Origin: Bacteroidota bacterium
GTDB lineage: Bacteria > Bacteroidota > Bacteroidia > Bacteroidales > UBA12077
DNA: 64,000 bases
Assembly (NCBI GenBank): GCA_020444275.1
Contig: JAHLLG010000007.1
Coordinates: forward strand, 62,001-126,000
Direction of reading: 5' to 3'
The position numbers and the translations under genes are program-made. Below, in pieces: positions 19,114-28,379 of the stretch. Position 1 is the first letter of the stretch; every line of letters starts with the position of its first letter. The notes beneath the pieces were generated by a model. The model made no database searches. It had not been told where the DNA came from and was given only the letters and a program-made list of their open reading frames with translations.

Positions 19114-20643
19114 TTATTCTTTTACTAAATTTTTACCGGTCATCTCCTCTGAAGTTTCCAACCCCATTAAATAGAGAATAGTTGGAGCCACATCAGCTAA
19201 TATACCATCCTGAACTGACTTAAAACGATCCGAAACTAAAATAAAAGGAACCGGATTTAAAGAGTGAGCTGTGTTCTCAGAACCATCTTTATTCACTGCA
19301 TTATCTGCATTTCCATGATCAGCAATAATAATTACTTCGTAATCATTTTCTCTTGCAGTTTCTACCACTTCGCTCACACATTCATCTATCGCTTCAACAG
19401 CTTTTGTTATGGCACTATAAACACCGGTATGACCTACCATATCGCCATTCGCAAAATTTAAACACACAAAATCAGTCTCTTGCTTTTTGAGCTCTTTAAC
19501 AATAGCATCTTTAACTTTATAGGCACTCATTTCAGGTTGCAAATCGTACGTAGCAACTTTCGGTGATTGAATTAAAATACGATCTTCCAAATCAAACTCC
19601 TCTTCGCGTCCACCCGAGAAAAAGAACGTTACATGTGCATACTTTTCTGTTTCTGCAATTCGGATTTGCCTTTTTTTGTTTTTTGATAAAATCTCACCTA
19701 ACGTGTTATTTAAGTTTTCCTTATCGTAAGCAATATGAACCCCTTTGAATGATTCATCATACCTTGTCATGGTAACATAATGTAACGGCATGGTTTGCAT
19801 ATCATAATCCGGCATATCCTCTTGCGTAAGTGCAATGGTCATTTCCCGCAAACGATCGGTTCTAAAGTTGAAACAAATAACCACATCATTAGGCTTAATT
19901 TTACCAACAGGATTGCCATCCTCACCCACCTTTACAATTGGTTTAATAAACTCATCAGTTATACCTTCATCATATGAATTCTGCACTGCTTGAACAGGAT
20001 CAGTGGTTGGTTTTCCTTTTCCGTATACAAAAAGCTCATACGCTTCTTTTATTCGCTCCCAGCGTTTATCTCTGTCCATACCGTAATAACGACCAATAAT
20101 ACTGGCAATTTCACCATTCGATCTTTGCAAGTGATCTTGAAGATTTTGAATAAATCCTTTCCCACTTCGAGGGTCCACATCACGACCATCAGTTAAAGCG
20201 TGAATATAAACCTCCTCCAAATTGTAATCTTTTGTTAAATCACATAATTTGTATAAATGCTTATCGGACGAATGCACGCCACCATCAGAAACTAAACCAA
20301 TAAAATGAACTCCGGCATTATTTTCTTTTGCATAGTTAAATGCATTAACCAACGTTTGGTTCGATGCAATACTGTTATCTTCAACTGCTTTATTGATCTT
20401 TACCAAATCCTGATATACTACTCTGCCTGCACCAATGTTTAAGTGTCCTACCTCAGAGTTTCCCATCTGTCCATCGGGTAAACCAACATTAGATCCTGAA
20501 GTTTGTAATTTCGAATTTGGATATTTAGTATATAAACTATCCATATAAGGTGTGTTCGCATTATATATTACATCGGATTTTGATTTATCGCCTATTCCCC
20601 AACCATCGAGAATTAACAATATTACCTTCTTATAATCAGTCAT
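19114..20643 (-). CDS. gpmI: 2,3-bisphosphoglycerate-independent phosphoglycerate mutase
   Basis: The 509-residue glycolytic enzyme interconverts 3- and 2-phosphoglycerate with two Mn ions. It belongs to the alkaline phosphatase superfamily: LLILDGWG near residue 10, the nucleophile Ser 63 in [26 protein letters not shown], and the late metal site [10 protein letters not shown]. Length matches the family (about 510). Its own promoter-like -7 element TAATTTTG lies at 20698-20705, after the terminator of the upstream small RNA, so it need not be read from that RNA. Confidence 0.97.
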   Translation of the reverse strand: MTDYKKVILLILDGWGIGDKSKSDVIYNANTPYMDSLYTKYPNSKLQTSGSNVGLPDGQMGNSEVGHLNIGAGRVVYQDLVKINKAVEDNSIASNQTLVNAFNYAKENNAGVHFIGLVSDGGVHSSDKHLYKLCDLTKDYNLEEVYIHALTDGRDVDPRSGKGFIQNLQDHLQRSNGEIASIIGRYYGMDRDKRWERIKEAYELFVYGKGKPTTDPVQAVQNSYDEGITDEFIKPIVKVGEDGNPVGKIKPNDVVICFNFRTDRLREMTIALTQEDMPDYDMQTMPLHYVTMTRYDESFKGVHIAYDKENLNNTLGEILSKNKKRQIRIAETEKYAHVTFFFSGGREEEFDLEDRILIQSPKVATYDLQPEMSAYKVKDAIVKELKKQETDFVCLNFANGDMVGHTGVYSAITKAVEAIDECVSEVVETARENDYEVIIIADHGNADNAVNKDGSENTAHSLNPVPFILVSDRFKSVQDGILADVAPTILYLMGLETSEEMTGKNLVKE

Positions 20644-20697
20644 TTTTTCTCTTTTTTTGTATTATTTTACAACAAGTACTTTTACAAAAAGTTGACA

Positions 20698-20705
20698 CAA
20701 AATTA
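20698..20705 (-). promoter_or_regulatory. -7 promoter element of gpmI
   Basis: An exact TAnnTTTG match (TAATTTTG) on the minus strand lies 54 bp upstream of the gpmI ATG and downstream of the hairpin at 20750-20784. A TTTG stands 14 bp further upstream, closer than the usual 18-19, so the assignment is moderate. Confidence 0.4.
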
Positions 20706-20744
20706 TTCTTTTTTACAGCCAAATAAAATTATTAAGTTTATAAA

Positions 20745-20945
20745 AATGAAAAAGAGAATAACTCTTACCAAGCTATTCTCTTTTCACTAACCCTAAAATT
20801 TACTTACCTTTCTGCCTCTCGGCAGACGAAAAAACTAACCCTAAAAAACTATTAACTAAAATTTCTATTAAACCCTTAATTTTTATGCTTTACAACACCT
20901 TCAACAAGGTGAAGACTAACTAATTAACACCCTAAAACGAGGGTG
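20745..20945 (-). ncRNA. Candidate structured small RNA, about 200 nt, upstream of gpmI
   Basis: A gene-free stretch holds a complete transcription unit on the minus strand. A consensus promoter lies at 20946-20976, and the expected 5' end falls at about 20938-20945. The predicted RNA folds into hairpins with perfect stems at 20928-20945 (6 bp), 20896-20911 (6 bp), 20811-20826 (6 bp, 4-nt loop) and a terminator at 20750-20784 (11 bp, then T5CAT5). Between the hairpins the motif AGGGT recurs four times in AU-rich linkers. No convincing reading frame is present. It is most likely a trans-acting small RNA or, less likely, an attenuated gpmI leader. I cannot match it to a named family. Confidence 0.6.
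20750..20784 (-). terminator. Terminator of the candidate small RNA
   Basis: A perfect 11-bp stem pairs 20750-20760 with 20774-20784 around a 13-nt loop, followed on the minus strand by a T-rich run (T5 C A T5). It separates the RNA unit from the gpmI promoter region. Confidence 0.85.
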
Positions 20946-20976
20946 CAAAAGTAGTCAAGAAAATAATATCTCCAAA
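20946..20976 (-). promoter_or_regulatory. Consensus Bacteroidota promoter of the candidate small RNA
   Basis: The minus strand reads TTTG (20973-20976), exactly 19 bases, then TACTTTTG (20946-20953). Both boxes and the spacing match the TTTG-N19-TAnnTTTG consensus without mismatch, the best promoter in the window. Confidence 0.85.
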
Positions 20977-21083
20977 TATTTTTTTACTTTTTTTTATATG
21001 ATTTACAACACATTTCAAAAACACTGATTAGGTGTGGCTTACAAGAGTATTAAACTTTTCATTTTGGCAAAGGTCCAATGGTT

Positions 21084-21114
21084 GTTGTTTTTAAATTTAA
21101 AAAACTCATATTTG
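21084..21114 (+). promoter_or_regulatory. Promoter of the MFS transporter gene
   Basis: The plus strand reads GTTG-N19-CATATTTG, with one mismatch in each box against TTTG-N19-TAnnTTTG. It leaves a leader of about 20 nt before the ATG at 21143. Confidence 0.55.
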
Positions 21115-21142
21115 TCTTTGAATTTATTTTAACTCAAGTAAG

Positions 21143-22588
21143 ATGTCTGATAAAGTAAGTGTATTTAAAAGGTTTCCGAGAACTTTCTGGTTGGCAAATA
21201 CCATGGAACTGTTTGAACGTTGGGCCTGGTATGGATTCTTCATGCTTTTTGCTAATTATTTAACGCAATCGTCTGAATTAGGAGCACTGGGATTAAGCCA
21301 AACTGAAAAAGGAATAATTATGGGTGTTGGCACCTTTTTATTATATATGTTACCTACAATTACCGGTGCACTGGCAGATAAATATGGATTCAAAAGAATG
21401 TTGTTTATCGCTTTCATGGTGTACACTTCTGCTTTTCTGATTATGCCCTTATGTAAGAGTTTCTCATCAGTATTTATTGCATATATCTATTTGGCTCTAG
21501 GAGCAGCATTATTTAAACCAATTATCTCTGCAACTGTAGCCAAAACAACAGATGACAAAACAGCATCAATTGGTTTTGGAATATTTTATATGATGGTAAA
21601 CATTGGAGCTTTTGTTGGTCCTTTATTTGCTTTATACCTTAAGAAACTATCCTTTCAATCCGTTTTTTATATCTCATCAGCAATCATAGCATTTAATTTT
21701 TTAGTTCTGCTCTTTTATAAGGAACCTGAGTCGGAGAAAAAAGATGAATCATTAGCTCAATCATTAAGAACTATTGCGAACAATATTAAAATTGCCTTTT
21801 CGGATAAGAAATTTGTAATTTTCCTACTCATTATTGCCGGTTTCTGGACAATGTATAATCAGTTATTTTTTATGCTTACTGTTTTTATAGACCAGTGGGT
21901 TGATACATCAAGTATGTATAAATTCTTTGAAATAAACTGGCCCTGGATTATAGAAACTTATGGAACAGAAGGAAATCAAATGCAGGCTGAATTTATAACA
22001 AACTTTGATGCTTTATACATTATTATATTCCAGATTATGGTTTCGGCAGTAGTAATGAGATTAAAGCCTTTAAGCAGCATGATAATCGGCTTTTTAGTTT
22101 GCACCATTGGAATGTCTTTAACTGTATTAACACAAAATCCTATATTCATTTTAGTATCTCTTCTAATTTTTGGTTTAGGTGAAATGGCTGGTTCACCGAA
22201 GATAACCGAATATATTGGGCGAATAGCGCCAAAAGATAAAGTGGGACTATACATGGGGTTTTCTTATATCCCTATGGCTATAGGAAACTTATTGGCAGGC
22301 TTCATCTCTGGTTTTGTTTATCAGAAAATGGCCGATAACATTACAATAGCCCAAAAAGAAGCTAAAATTCAAGGCTTTGACATCCCTGAACTTTCTGATC
22401 AATTTACTAAAAATGACTATCTAAATGCACTCGCATCAAAACTTGATTTAACACAGCAACAACTTACCAATTATTTATGGGAAACTCACCACCCGAACCG
22501 AATCTGGATTGTTTTATTCAGCGTAGGTATTTTTGCAGTTTTTATGTTGTACTTATATGATCGAACACTAATTAGAAAAAAGAAATAA
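21143..22588 (+). CDS. MFS transporter, POT/PTR2-like
   Basis: The 481-residue membrane protein has about 12 helices. The first helix carries ELFERWAWYGF, which resembles the E-x-F-E-R-x-x-Y/W-Y-G block of proton-coupled oligopeptide transporters, and a DKYGFKR loop between helices 2 and 3 matches the MFS motif A region. A soluble insert of about 50 residues lies near 245-290. The substrate cannot be read: the family includes peptide carriers, but Bacteroidota members are poorly characterised. It is convergent with the GH15 gene, 22 bp apart, so a link to trehalose metabolism is only positional. Confidence 0.85.
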   Translation: MSDKVSVFKRFPRTFWLANTMELFERWAWYGFFMLFANYLTQSSELGALGLSQTEKGIIMGVGTFLLYMLPTITGALADKYGFKRMLFIAFMVYTSAFLIMPLCKSFSSVFIAYIYLALGAALFKPIISATVAKTTDDKTASIGFGIFYMMVNIGAFVGPLFALYLKKLSFQSVFYISSAIIAFNFLVLLFYKEPESEKKDESLAQSLRTIANNIKIAFSDKKFVIFLLIIAGFWTMYNQLFFMLTVFIDQWVDTSSMYKFFEINWPWIIETYGTEGNQMQAEFITNFDALYIIIFQIMVSAVVMRLKPLSSMIIGFLVCTIGMSLTVLTQNPIFILVSLLIFGLGEMAGSPKITEYIGRIAPKDKVGLYMGFSYIPMAIGNLLAGFISGFVYQKMADNITIAQKEAKIQGFDIPELSDQFTKNDYLNALASKLDLTQQQLTNYLWETHHPNRIWIVLFSVGIFAVFMLYLYDRTLIRKKK

Positions 22589-22610
22589 TAAAAAATTTAC
22601 AAGGTTCTTC

Positions 22611-24425
22611 TTATCCAGAGTAACGCATTGATTCAATTATTTTTTCTTCTCTGGTAATTCGACCTCCTGAAATATTCATAGCAGTTTCAATTAAAGCAAG
22701 ATGAGAGTAGGCCTGTGGAAAATTTCCCAGCAAACGTTTTGATTTAAAATCAATATCTTCGCTAAACAACCCTAAATGATTGCTATACGAAAGCAACTGT
22801 TTAAACACATTTGTTGCCTGTTCCTTATCTCCAATTTTATATAAACTATTAATCATCCAGAAAGTACAAATGGTAAATGATGAAGAGGGTTGGCCAAAAT
22901 CATCTTTATTTTTATAGCGATACATTAATCCGTTTTTACACAACTGTTTCTGCGTTTCTTTCACGGTACTCATATACCTCGGATCATCAGCTTCGATAAA
23001 ACCATATGGTTCCATAAGTAATGTTGAGGCATCCAAATCGTCTGAATCATACGACTGCGTAAATGCCCCAATCTTTTCGTTCCATGCTTTTAATAAAGTA
23101 TCTTGTTTTATTCTATCAGCAAGCTCACTCCACTCCTTAATATAATTTCTTTTATTCACTAGTTTTGCTATTTTGATAGCTCTGTCGATAGCAACCCAGC
23201 AAAGTACTTTAGAAAAAGTAAAATGTTTATGTTCTGTTCTTATCTCCCAAATACCTCTATCGGGTTTGTCCCAGTTATCTTTTACAATTTTAACAATACT
23301 TCGTACGATAGTCCAAAGTTCTTCACTGTTTTCCAGTGTTGTGTCATATAAGCTAAAATGCTGATAAATAACATCGACCAAAATACCGTAAATATCGTTC
23401 TGTTTTTGCCGATAAGCATCGTTACCAATACGAACAGGCGCTGATTCTTCATAACCTTCCAGATGACTTAGAATTTTTTCGGTTAATTTCTTCTCTCTGT
23501 TAATGCCATACATGATCTGGATTTTCTCATCTTTCTCAGGAATAATATCGATTACAAAATCCAAGTATCTGCGAGCCATATTCTTGTGCCCTAACTCGGT
23601 CATAATTTTTATAACCATCGATGCATCTCGAATCCAGCAAAAACGATAATCCCAGTTTCTGATCTCACCAATAGTTTCCGGCAATGAAGTGGTTATAGCC
23701 GCCAACACAGCTCCTGTTTTGTTGTAACTTAATAATTTTAGCACCAACGCACTTCTTAATACCTCATCGTTATATTTTTTGAAGCGCTTAGTTCGCTCCG
23801 ACCAGTTTAACCAGTACACTTTTGTTCGCTCAAGTTTTAAATAGGCGCGCTCTACATTCTGCTCAAGAATTTTCTGATTGTAACTTAGCAGAAAATATGC
23901 ATCATCTTTAAGTTTTATCTCATCAGATTTTGCAATTTTATTGAGGTCGAGGTTTGAATATAAATAAACCGAATTATACGGACCTTTTTTAGTATAACTT
24001 TTTATATACTCTTTTTGAATAATGGTTTTTGTAGGATAAGCTGCATACTCAAGCTTTGGATCATATTTAACCTTAAAAACAGGAGCCCCGGAAAGATATT
24101 TAATAAAACGAATTATATCGGGTGGGGCATAATATCCGTTGTCTTCGGTTTTGTATCTTGGCATAAAATCAACTACCTCGAATTGATGCTCACCTTGTTT
24201 AAATTTAGTTACCAAAATGTTGGTTTTGTAAATATATGATTGCGAGATCTCATAGTTTTCATCAACAATAATCTCAAAACTCCCGCCAATATTCTTATCC
24301 AGTATTTTCGCAAATACCGAAGTTGAATCGAACTCGGGTAAACAACACCAATCCATAGATCCCGACTGCGATATTAACGCCGCACTTTTACAATTACCTA
24401 TTACTCCGTAGTTTAAATTATTCAT
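22611..24425 (-). CDS. Glycoside hydrolase family 15 protein (glucoamylase/trehalase-like)
   Basis: The 604-residue protein has the standard GH15 layout: an N-terminal beta-sandwich starting at GVIGNCKSAALISQSGSMDW and a C-terminal (alpha/alpha)6 barrel with ETIGEIRNWDYRFCWIRDAS near residue 255, typical of the active-site face. No signal peptide is seen, so it acts in the cytoplasm. Family members are glucoamylases, dextranases or, in mycobacteria, trehalases. Divergent transcription from the trehalose synthesis gene (103 bp apart) makes trehalase activity plausible, but this is inference. Confidence 0.92.
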   Translation of the reverse strand: MNNLNYGVIGNCKSAALISQSGSMDWCCLPEFDSTSVFAKILDKNIGGSFEIIVDENYEISQSYIYKTNILVTKFKQGEHQFEVVDFMPRYKTEDNGYYAPPDIIRFIKYLSGAPVFKVKYDPKLEYAAYPTKTIIQKEYIKSYTKKGPYNSVYLYSNLDLNKIAKSDEIKLKDDAYFLLSYNQKILEQNVERAYLKLERTKVYWLNWSERTKRFKKYNDEVLRSALVLKLLSYNKTGAVLAAITTSLPETIGEIRNWDYRFCWIRDASMVIKIMTELGHKNMARRYLDFVIDIIPEKDEKIQIMYGINREKKLTEKILSHLEGYEESAPVRIGNDAYRQKQNDIYGILVDVIYQHFSLYDTTLENSEELWTIVRSIVKIVKDNWDKPDRGIWEIRTEHKHFTFSKVLCWVAIDRAIKIAKLVNKRNYIKEWSELADRIKQDTLLKAWNEKIGAFTQSYDSDDLDASTLLMEPYGFIEADDPRYMSTVKETQKQLCKNGLMYRYKNKDDFGQPSSSFTICTFWMINSLYKIGDKEQATNVFKQLLSYSNHLGLFSEDIDFKSKRLLGNFPQAYSHLALIETAMNISGGRITREEKIIESMRYSG

Positions 24426-24528
24426 ACATTTAACATTTTAATAACTTTATTGTCATACAAAATTCAGTATTTAATTTGATTTTTAATAAATTTCGCTTAT
24501 ATATCTAGTCTAAAAAAATAATTTTCTT

Positions 24529-26736
24529 ATGAATAAAATAATCATAGTATCCAATAGACTTCCTTTAAACATTAAAATAGAAGATAACGAATTGAACATA
24601 GAACCCAGTGTTGGTGGCCTTGCAACCGGCATGCGCTCGGTTCATAATGCCTATGACAGCAAGTGGATTGGCTGGACAGGATTAGCTGAGGATAATCTTT
24701 CTACTGTGGTTAAGAAAAAAGTAGAATTAGCCATTGATGCTGAAAATTGCATTGGCGTTCCATTAACAAATAAAGATGTTGATTTATATTATTTTGGATT
24801 TAGCAACAAAACCATATGGCCTTTATTCCATTACTTTACCGAATTTGCCGAGTTTAAAAAAGATCATTGGAATGCTTATTACGAAGTAAATCAGAAGTTT
24901 GCTGATGTAATAACCAAGCATTGCAAAAAAGGAGATACCATATGGATTCACGATTACCAGTTACTTTTATTACCTAAGATGATTAAAGATAAATGCCCTG
25001 GTGTTTCCATTGGATTTTTCTTACACATTCCGTTTCCTTCCTACGAGGTTTTTCGAATCTTACCCTGGCGAACAGAGTTAATTGAAGGAATGCTCGGTGC
25101 TGACCTAATTGGTTTTCACACCTACGATTATGAGCGTCACTTTTTTAGTTCGGTTCGAAGACTATTAGGATATGAAATAAACTTTAATAAAATCAATATC
25201 AATACGCGTATTGTTAAGGCAGATTCATTCCCTATGGGAATTGATTACGACAAATTCCACAATGCAGCTATTCAGCATCACAACAAGTCAATTCAAGATA
25301 AATCAGATATCCAGCAGCAATTGGACAAACACATCTTAAACACTCCGGATATCAAATTAATCTTATCGATCGATCGTCTGGATTACACCAAAGGAATTGC
25401 AAAACGACTGCATGCGTTTGAATATTTTTTGGAGAAATATCCTGAATTTCAGGGTAAAGCTTCGTTGGTTATGCTGGCCGTTCCTTCACGTGCTAATGTA
25501 GATCAGTACCAACGGATGAAAAGCGAGATAGATGAGCTTGTGGGTCGAATTAATGGTAAATTCTCAACCATCAACTGGTCTCCGATCTGGTATTTTTATA
25601 GATCATTTCCTTTCGATAACCTGATTGATCTTTACACCTCATGTGAAATTGCTCTGCTAACACCTATTCGTGATGGAATGAACCTGGTAGCAAAAGAATT
25701 TGTGGCTTCGAAAGTTAATAAAAAAGGTGTTCTGATATTGAGTGAAATGGCTGGGGCGGTAAAAGAGATGAGCGAAGCACTGCTTATTAATCCGCAAAAC
25801 TATGAGCAAATTGCAGATACACTAAAAAAGGCAATTCAGATGCCGGAAGAAGAGCAAATTGAACGAAACACCATTATGCAAAAGCGTTTACAGAGGTACA
25901 ATATTGATCGTTGGGCTTCAGATTTCTTAAATTCACTGAACAAAGTACAAGAAGATAAGGCCAAGTATATTGCTAAAAAGATGAATCCTTCCATTGAGAA
26001 AAAAATTAAAACGAATTACGACAAAGCTGAAAAAAGAATTTTATTTCTGGATTATGACGGAACACTGGTTGGATTTAAAGATAAACCGGTTGATGCAGCA
26101 CCAGATAAAGAATTGTATGAAATTCTGGATCAATTGAGTACAAATCCCAGAAACGAAGTTGTCTTAATTAGTGGCCGCGATAAAGAAACCTTTACCAAAT
26201 GGTTTGGCAATAGAAATTACACGTTAATAGTTGAGCATGGTGTTTGGATAAAAAAACCGGACGAAAACTGGCGACTTATTGAGCAAATGAAAATTGACTG
26301 GAAAGAAAATATTAAACCTGTTTTCGAATTTTATGTTGACCGAACACCTGGGTCTTTCATTGAAGAAAAAAATTATTCATTTGTTTGGCATTACCGAAAA
26401 GCAGATCCGGAGTTAGGTAATATCAGAGCCAATGAATTAAAATTTGATTTAAGTGGTTTAATCTCTAATCACAACCTTGAAATACTGGAAGGAAATAAAG
26501 TAATTGAAATAAAAAATAGTGGCATCAATAAAGGTCGTGCAGCATTGCATAAAATTAATAATACCCATTACGATTTTATTTTGGGTATGGGCGACGACTG
26601 GACCGATGAATATCTTTTCCAGGATTTACCGGCAAAAGCTTACACAATTCGTGTTGGATTAAAGAATACATTGGCTAAATATAATGTAAATACTCCCGAG
26701 GATGTTCGAAGATTGTTGAAGAATTTAATAGAGTAA
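24529..26736 (+). CDS. otsA-otsB: Bifunctional trehalose-6-phosphate synthase / trehalose-6-phosphate phosphatase
   Basis: The 735-residue fusion makes trehalose in two steps from UDP-glucose and glucose-6-phosphate. Residues 1 to about 480 are a GT20 synthase with IIVSNRLPLN at the N-terminus, WIHDYQLLLLP near 142, and the DRLDYTKGI phosphate-binding motif near 285. Residues from about 500 form a HAD-type phosphatase with the nucleophile motif FLDYDGTLVGF near 505-515 and the late acidic motif MGDDWTDEYLF. Both sets of catalytic residues are present, so both activities are expected. It faces the GH15 gene across a short divergent promoter region, and a terminator lies at 26816-26841. Confidence 0.96.
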   Translation: MNKIIIVSNRLPLNIKIEDNELNIEPSVGGLATGMRSVHNAYDSKWIGWTGLAEDNLSTVVKKKVELAIDAENCIGVPLTNKDVDLYYFGFSNKTIWPLFHYFTEFAEFKKDHWNAYYEVNQKFADVITKHCKKGDTIWIHDYQLLLLPKMIKDKCPGVSIGFFLHIPFPSYEVFRILPWRTELIEGMLGADLIGFHTYDYERHFFSSVRRLLGYEINFNKININTRIVKADSFPMGIDYDKFHNAAIQHHNKSIQDKSDIQQQLDKHILNTPDIKLILSIDRLDYTKGIAKRLHAFEYFLEKYPEFQGKASLVMLAVPSRANVDQYQRMKSEIDELVGRINGKFSTINWSPIWYFYRSFPFDNLIDLYTSCEIALLTPIRDGMNLVAKEFVASKVNKKGVLILSEMAGAVKEMSEALLINPQNYEQIADTLKKAIQMPEEEQIERNTIMQKRLQRYNIDRWASDFLNSLNKVQEDKAKYIAKKMNPSIEKKIKTNYDKAEKRILFLDYDGTLVGFKDKPVDAAPDKELYEILDQLSTNPRNEVVLISGRDKETFTKWFGNRNYTLIVEHGVWIKKPDENWRLIEQMKIDWKENIKPVFEFYVDRTPGSFIEEKNYSFVWHYRKADPELGNIRANELKFDLSGLISNHNLEILEGNKVIEIKNSGINKGRAALHKINNTHYDFILGMGDDWTDEYLFQDLPAKAYTIRVGLKNTLAKYNVNTPEDVRRLLKNLIE

Positions 26737-26815
26737 GGTTTTAATAGAACGCGGATAACACGGATGATAACGGAACGCTTGAACTATTAGGTGGAGAAGA
26801 AATCCACCAAACACA

Positions 26816-26841
26816 AAAGCCAGCAAAAATTTGCTGGCTTT
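26816..26841. terminator. Bidirectional terminator between the trehalose gene and tRNA-Phe
   Basis: A perfect 12-bp stem pairs 26816-26827 with 26830-26841. Its symmetric A and T ends let it end both the plus-strand trehalose transcript and the minus-strand tRNA-Phe transcript, whose 3' end is at 26845. Confidence 0.85.
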
Positions 26842-26844
26842 GGG

Positions 26845-26917
<73 letters not shown>

Positions 26918-26936
26918 TTGTGCTCGTTAGCGGTTG

Positions 26937-26966
26937 CAAATATAAATGAAAATTTTCGTTTACAAA
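26937..26966 (-). promoter_or_regulatory. Promoter of tRNA-Phe
   Basis: The minus strand reads TTTG-N18-TATATTTG (-7 at 26937-26944, -33 at 26963-26966). The same -7 box and the following leader (TGCA-x-CCGCTAA...AGCACAA) recur before the tRNA-Gly/Leu unit at 37743-37772. Confidence 0.8.
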
Positions 26967-27045
26967 ATATTTTTTCTCAATTTTTAAAAAATCTTAAAAG
27001 ATGTATTTCTTTACACATTTTAGTATTTTGATTGTTAGATTTTTA

Positions 27046-27053
27046 TACTTTTG
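27046..27053 (+). promoter_or_regulatory. -7 promoter element of the M16 peptidase gene
   Basis: An exact TAnnTTTG match (TACTTTTG) lies 19 bp upstream of the ATG at 27073. It falls inside the longer frame that opens at 27001, which argues against that earlier start. A TTG stands 15 bp upstream, closer than usual. Confidence 0.5.
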
Positions 27054-27072
27054 CAGCAGATACAAATTTGTG

Positions 27073-28293
27073 ATGGATTACGAGAGTTATACACTGGAGA
27101 ACGGAATACGAATCATTCATTTACATTCAAATTCAGCAGTCGCGCATTGTGGTTTAATTATTAATGCCGGATCGCGCGATGAGAAAGATCATGAGCATGG
27201 AATGGCTCATTTTATTGAGCATGCTATTTTTAAAGGCACTAAAAAACGTAAGGCTTATCATATTCTGAGCAGAATGGATGATGTAGGTGGAGAAATTAAT
27301 GCATACACTACAAAAGAAGAAACAACCATTCATACTTCGTTTCTCAAAAACGAATATGAACGGGCCATGGAGCTTATCGCTGATATTACGTTTAACTCAA
27401 CTTTTCCGGGTAAAGAGATTACGCGTGAGAAGGAAGTAATAATCGAGGAGATTAATTCATATAAAGATGATCCGGCTGAGTTAATATTTGATGAATTTGA
27501 AGAGCTTATTTTTCAGAATCAACCATTGGGAAAGAATATCTTAGGCAATGTAAAAGACCTGCGCCGTTTTACAAAAAAAGATATTGAAGCATTTATCAGG
27601 GATAATTATCATACCAACGAAATGGTGATATGTTCGGTTGGCGATATCTCCTTTACGAAATTTAAAAAGCTTGCAGAAAAATATTTTGGACACATACCTG
27701 CCAATCCCAGAGTTTTACAACGAACTAAAATTGGAAATTATCTTCCCCAAATAAAAACAATAAAGAAAAAAACATATCAAACGCATTGTATTTTAGGAAA
27801 TATTGCTTACAACTCACACGATAAGCGAAAAGTTGCCATGACCTTACTGGATAATATATTAGGTGGACCCGCTTTAAATTCGCGTTTAAGCCTATTATTG
27901 CGCGAAAAACACGGGTATGCATATCATGTAGAATCAAACTATTCTCCCTATTCTGATATTGGCGTTTTTTCTCTATATTTTGGAACCGATAAGGAAAATT
28001 TCAATAAGTGTTTGAAGCTGATCAAAAAAGAATTTGAATTGTTTAAAACAAAAAAACTGGGAATAGTTCAATTAAAGAAAGCCAAGCGTCAACTATTTGG
28101 ACAAATAGCCATAAATTCTGAGAACAATGCCAATCTAATGCTTGCCATAGGCAAAAGCTTTATGCTTTTTAATAAGGTTGATGATTTGCAAAAAATTAAA
28201 GAAAAAATTGAAGCAGTTACAGTTGAAGAAATACAAGAAATAGCCAACGAAGTGCTGGATTTTGAAAAAATGTCGATGTTGGTTTATCAGTAA
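27073..28293 (+). CDS. M16 family zinc metallopeptidase
   Basis: The protein of 406 residues (start taken at MDYESYTLENGIRI) is a pitrilysin/insulysin-type protease related to mitochondrial processing peptidase beta. The inverted zinc motif HFIEH is at residues 46-50, with the third ligand Glu expected in the EEINSYKDDPAE segment about 75 residues on. A second, inactive M16 half follows (about 200-400), the usual two-domain half-clamshell of about 410 residues. No signal peptide is seen once the start is corrected. It is followed by a palindromic repeat and then by an O-methyltransferase gene. Confidence 0.95.
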   Translation: MDYESYTLENGIRIIHLHSNSAVAHCGLIINAGSRDEKDHEHGMAHFIEHAIFKGTKKRKAYHILSRMDDVGGEINAYTTKEETTIHTSFLKNEYERAMELIADITFNSTFPGKEITREKEVIIEEINSYKDDPAELIFDEFEELIFQNQPLGKNILGNVKDLRRFTKKDIEAFIRDNYHTNEMVICSVGDISFTKFKKLAEKYFGHIPANPRVLQRTKIGNYLPQIKTIKKKTYQTHCILGNIAYNSHDKRKVAMTLLDNILGGPALNSRLSLLLREKHGYAYHVESNYSPYSDIGVFSLYFGTDKENFNKCLKLIKKEFELFKTKKLGIVQLKKAKRQLFGQIAINSENNANLMLAIGKSFMLFNKVDDLQKIKEKIEAVTVEEIQEIANEVLDFEKMSMLVYQ

Positions 28294-28303
28294 AATAACA
28301 GTA

Positions 28304-28366
28304 TGTCATTCCGGGCACAAACCCGGAATCTCATTTTAACAGATCCCCGCTGCCGCGGGGATGACA
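28304..28366. repeat. Double-hairpin palindromic repeat (REP/MITE-like)
   Basis: This 63-bp element starts TGTCAT and ends with the inverse ATGACA. It contains two hairpins: ATTCCGGG (28308-28315) with CCCGGAAT (28322-28329), and ATCCCCGC (28343-28350) with GCGGGGAT (28355-28362). Both stems are perfect 8-mers and far richer in GC than their surroundings. Elements of this type (GTCATTCC...GGGGATGAC) are widespread dispersed intergenic palindromes in bacteria. It lies between the M16 stop and the methyltransferase start and may also act as an RNA-stabilising or terminating hairpin. Confidence 0.8.
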
Positions 28367-28379
28367 CAACGAAAGTTTT

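Noticed and set aside
20745-20945. Assignment of the structured RNA as 6S RNA, tmRNA or SRP RNA
   Set aside because: The 5' and 3' ends do not pair into one long rod, no tRNA-like end or tag frame is seen, and no SRP domain IV loop is recognisable.
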